Shown piece after piece: positions 15,642 to 17,019 of a stretch of 17,019 nucleotides of DNA; the first letter of the stretch is position 1, and each line of letters begins with the position of its first letter. The translations under genes and the position numbers were made by a program. The notes beneath the pieces were generated by a model. The model had not been told where the DNA came from. It saw only the letters and a program-made list of their open reading frames with translations, and searched no databases. Origin of the DNA: JAFAVZ01 sp036009105 (GTDB taxonomy: Bacteria > Acidobacteriota > Thermoanaerobaculia > Gp7-AA8). Location of the stretch: assembly GCA_036009105.1 (NCBI GenBank), contig DASYMJ010000283.1:1-17019 (forward strand). Direction: 5' to 3'.

Positions 15642-16817
15642 ATGACCATCGCCCGCCGCCTCGCCTTCGCCTTCCTCTACGCCTGCGGCGCGCTGTCGCT
15701 GGTCATGCTCGTGCCGCTGCGCTGGTCGGCCATCCCGCTCCTCGTCCTCGCGCTGCTCGCCGGCTGGGCCGCCTTCCACTACAGCCGCGGCGCGGCGGTC
15801 GAGGCGCGCCTCACCCCGATCGATGCCGTCACGCTGCTGCTCATCATCGGCTACGGCTTCTACACCACGGTCGCCAGCCCGTGGGAGTGGGACTTTTGGG
15901 CCATCTGGGGCCTCAAGGGGCGCGTCTTCTACGAGGCGCGGGGCGTCGACTGGGCGTTCCTGCAGACGCCGTGGAACGACTTCACCCATCCCGACTACCC
16001 CAACCTCGTGCCTTTCCACTACGCCTTCCTCGCGTTGCTCGGCGGCGGGTGGGACGACCGCTGGCTGGGCCTCTCCTTCGTCGCCTTCGCCCTCGCCTTG
16101 CTGGTGATCGTGCGCGACCGCGCGGCGCGGGAGCTGCCGCCGCCTCTCGCTTCGCTGGTGGCCCTCGCCATCGCCTCGCAGTCCGTCACCCGTTACGTCG
16201 GGATGGCCGAGGGGCCGCTGATTGCTTATGGGACGGCGGGGCTTTTGTATGCGCGGTGCGGCGGCATGGCGCACGCCGCGATCCTCCTCGGGTTCGCCGC
16301 CTGCACGAAGAACGAGGGGCTGACGCTGCTCGCCGCGGTGGCCATCGCCCTGCTCGCCGAGCGCCGCGGGCGCGACGTGCTGCGCCTCTGGCCCGCCGCC
16401 GTCATCGTCGCGCCGTGGCTGCTCCTGCGCGCGGTGCACGGCCTCGGCACCGACCTCGCCTCCGGCTCGCCGCTGCAGCGCGCCGCCGCGCACCTGCAGG
16501 AGACCGCGATCCTCTTCGGCTACCTGGCCGACTACTTCCCCGACCGCTGGCTCTGGCTGGGCATCCTGGCCGGCATCGCCACCACCTGGATCGTCGGCCG
16601 CACCACCAAGACGGAGCGCTTCCTGGTCGTCGCCGTGGCGGCCCAATTCGCGTTTTTCGTGATCGCGTACTTCGTCACGCCGCGCGATCTGCAATGGCAC
16701 ATCGAGACGTCGTGGGAGCGGCTGGTGCGGCAGCTCGAAGCGCCGGCGCTGTTCGCCGCGCTGCTGGGACTGGCACGATATATTGCGCCCCATGCCGAAG
16801 CTCGACCCCAGCAGTGA
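15642..16817 (+). CDS. GT-C-type membrane glycosyltransferase
   Basis: The product has 391 residues with about nine or ten hydrophobic segments. After the third comes WEWDFWAIWGLKGR (82-95), carrying an acidic residue in the first outer loop as in GT-C enzymes, then FTHPDYPNLVPFHYAF (113-128), a segment typical of GT39-related polytopic proteins. ACTKNEG (about 220-226) is another conserved-looking motif. It is shorter than the 612-residue GT-C protein of this window and has no large soluble tail, which fits the idea that the small anchored protein just upstream supplies that part. It probably transfers a sugar from a polyprenyl-phosphate donor. Substrate unknown. The 3' end overlaps the next gene by 26 bp. 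Confidence 0.72.
   Translation: MTIARRLAFAFLYACGALSLVMLVPLRWSAIPLLVLALLAGWAAFHYSRGAAVEARLTPIDAVTLLLIIGYGFYTTVASPWEWDFWAIWGLKGRVFYEARGVDWAFLQTPWNDFTHPDYPNLVPFHYAFLALLGGGWDDRWLGLSFVAFALALLVIVRDRAARELPPPLASLVALAIASQSVTRYVGMAEGPLIAYGTAGLLYARCGGMAHAAILLGFAACTKNEGLTLLAAVAIALLAERRGRDVLRLWPAAVIVAPWLLLRAVHGLGTDLASGSPLQRAAAHLQETAILFGYLADYFPDRWLWLGILAGIATTWIVGRTTKTERFLVVAVAAQFAFFVIAYFVTPRDLQWHIETSWERLVRQLEAPALFAALLGLARYIAPHAEARPQQ
16779..16784 (+). promoter_or_regulatory. -10-like box just before the decarboxylase start
   Basis: TATATT ends 7 bases before the ATG at 16792, the spacing expected if transcription began at that ATG. There is no Shine-Dalgarno before the start. The box lies inside the end of the GT-C gene. 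No clear -35 is seen. Confidence 0.4.
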
Positions 16818-17019
16818 CGCTTTCCGCGCCGCCGGCCATCGCCTGATCGACTGGATCGGCGACTACTTCGACCACATCGACGGCTACGACGTCCTCTCCC
16901 GCGTGCAGCCGGGCCAGGTCGGGCGGCAGTTCGCCGCCGCGCCGCGCGAGCAGGGCGCCTCGTACGACGAGCTGCTGGCCGAGTTCGAGCAGAAGCTGCT
17001 GCCCGGCGTTACGCACTGG
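16792..17019 (+). CDS. PLP-dependent group II decarboxylase, N-terminal part
   Basis: The first 76 residues of a larger protein are present before the window ends. They match the N-terminal helical segment of aromatic-L-amino-acid and related pyridoxal-phosphate decarboxylases: FRAAGHRLIDWIGDYF (11-26), a VLSRVQPGQV stretch (33-42), and LLPGVTHW at the end, which leads into the usual HP-x-F motif beyond the edge. The PLP lysine and catalytic residues are not in view, so the substrate cannot be named. The ATG is the only start consistent with this alignment; it overlaps the GT-C gene by 26 bp on the same strand. No obvious functional link to polysaccharide synthesis. Confidence 0.82.
   Translation, partial: MPKLDPSSDAFRAAGHRLIDWIGDYFDHIDGYDVLSRVQPGQVGRQFAAAPREQGASYDELLAEFEQKLLPGVTHW

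Noticed and set aside
15198..16793. 531-codon minus-strand open frame
   Set aside because: It is antisense to the small anchored protein and the GT-C gene, and has the same low-complexity shadow composition.
1..17019. CRISPR array, tRNA, rRNA, insertion sequence or phage genes
   Set aside because: No regularly spaced repeats, cloverleaf-like sequence, transposase or phage product was seen on either strand.

Overview
This is a high-GC bacterial window with very little intergenic DNA. It most likely comes from an Acidobacteriota genome. The best clue is the minus-strand gene at 673-2364, which has the layout of the 'VWFA-related Acidobacterial domain' family. The evidence is family recognition by eye; no search was run.

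Layout. (1) 1-2364 is on the minus strand: a Tyr-rich small secreted protein (118-426), a doubtful small lipoprotein (470-676) and the exported VWA-type protein (673-2364). (2) 2365-2484 is a divergent gap. (3) From 2485 to the end everything is on the plus strand. dapF comes first, then a polytopic membrane protein with a soluble tail, a large GT-C-type membrane protein, a run of five soluble glycosyltransferases (GT2, GT4, GT2, GT2, DUF1972/GT4), and a polyprenyl-phosphate glycosylphosphotransferase (11118-12557). (4) 12610-15194 holds two tandem paralogous exported proteins of no recognised family with six conserved cysteines each. (5) 15213-16817 holds a small membrane-anchored protein and a second GT-C-type protein. 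(6) 16792-17019 is the start of a PLP-dependent group II decarboxylase, cut by the window end.

How it fits together. The glycosylphosphotransferase would load the first sugar phosphate onto undecaprenyl phosphate at the inner face of the membrane. The GT2/GT4 enzymes would extend the chain, and the GT-C proteins would add sugars from lipid-linked donors on the outer face. This is a surface-polysaccharide (exopolysaccharide or O-antigen-like) locus. No clear Wzx flippase, Wzy polymerase, Wza/Wzc export genes or nucleotide-sugar synthesis genes are visible, so the locus is incomplete here or these functions lie elsewhere. Eight genes from dapF to the DUF1972 enzyme overlap end to end, implying one translationally coupled transcript.

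The most unusual points are the tandem six-cysteine exported pair, several perfect palindromes of three different types (one read in frame inside a glycosyltransferase), and -10-like boxes placed just before start codons that lack a Shine-Dalgarno sequence, suggesting leaderless transcripts. No rRNA, tRNA, CRISPR array, transposase or attachment site was seen.
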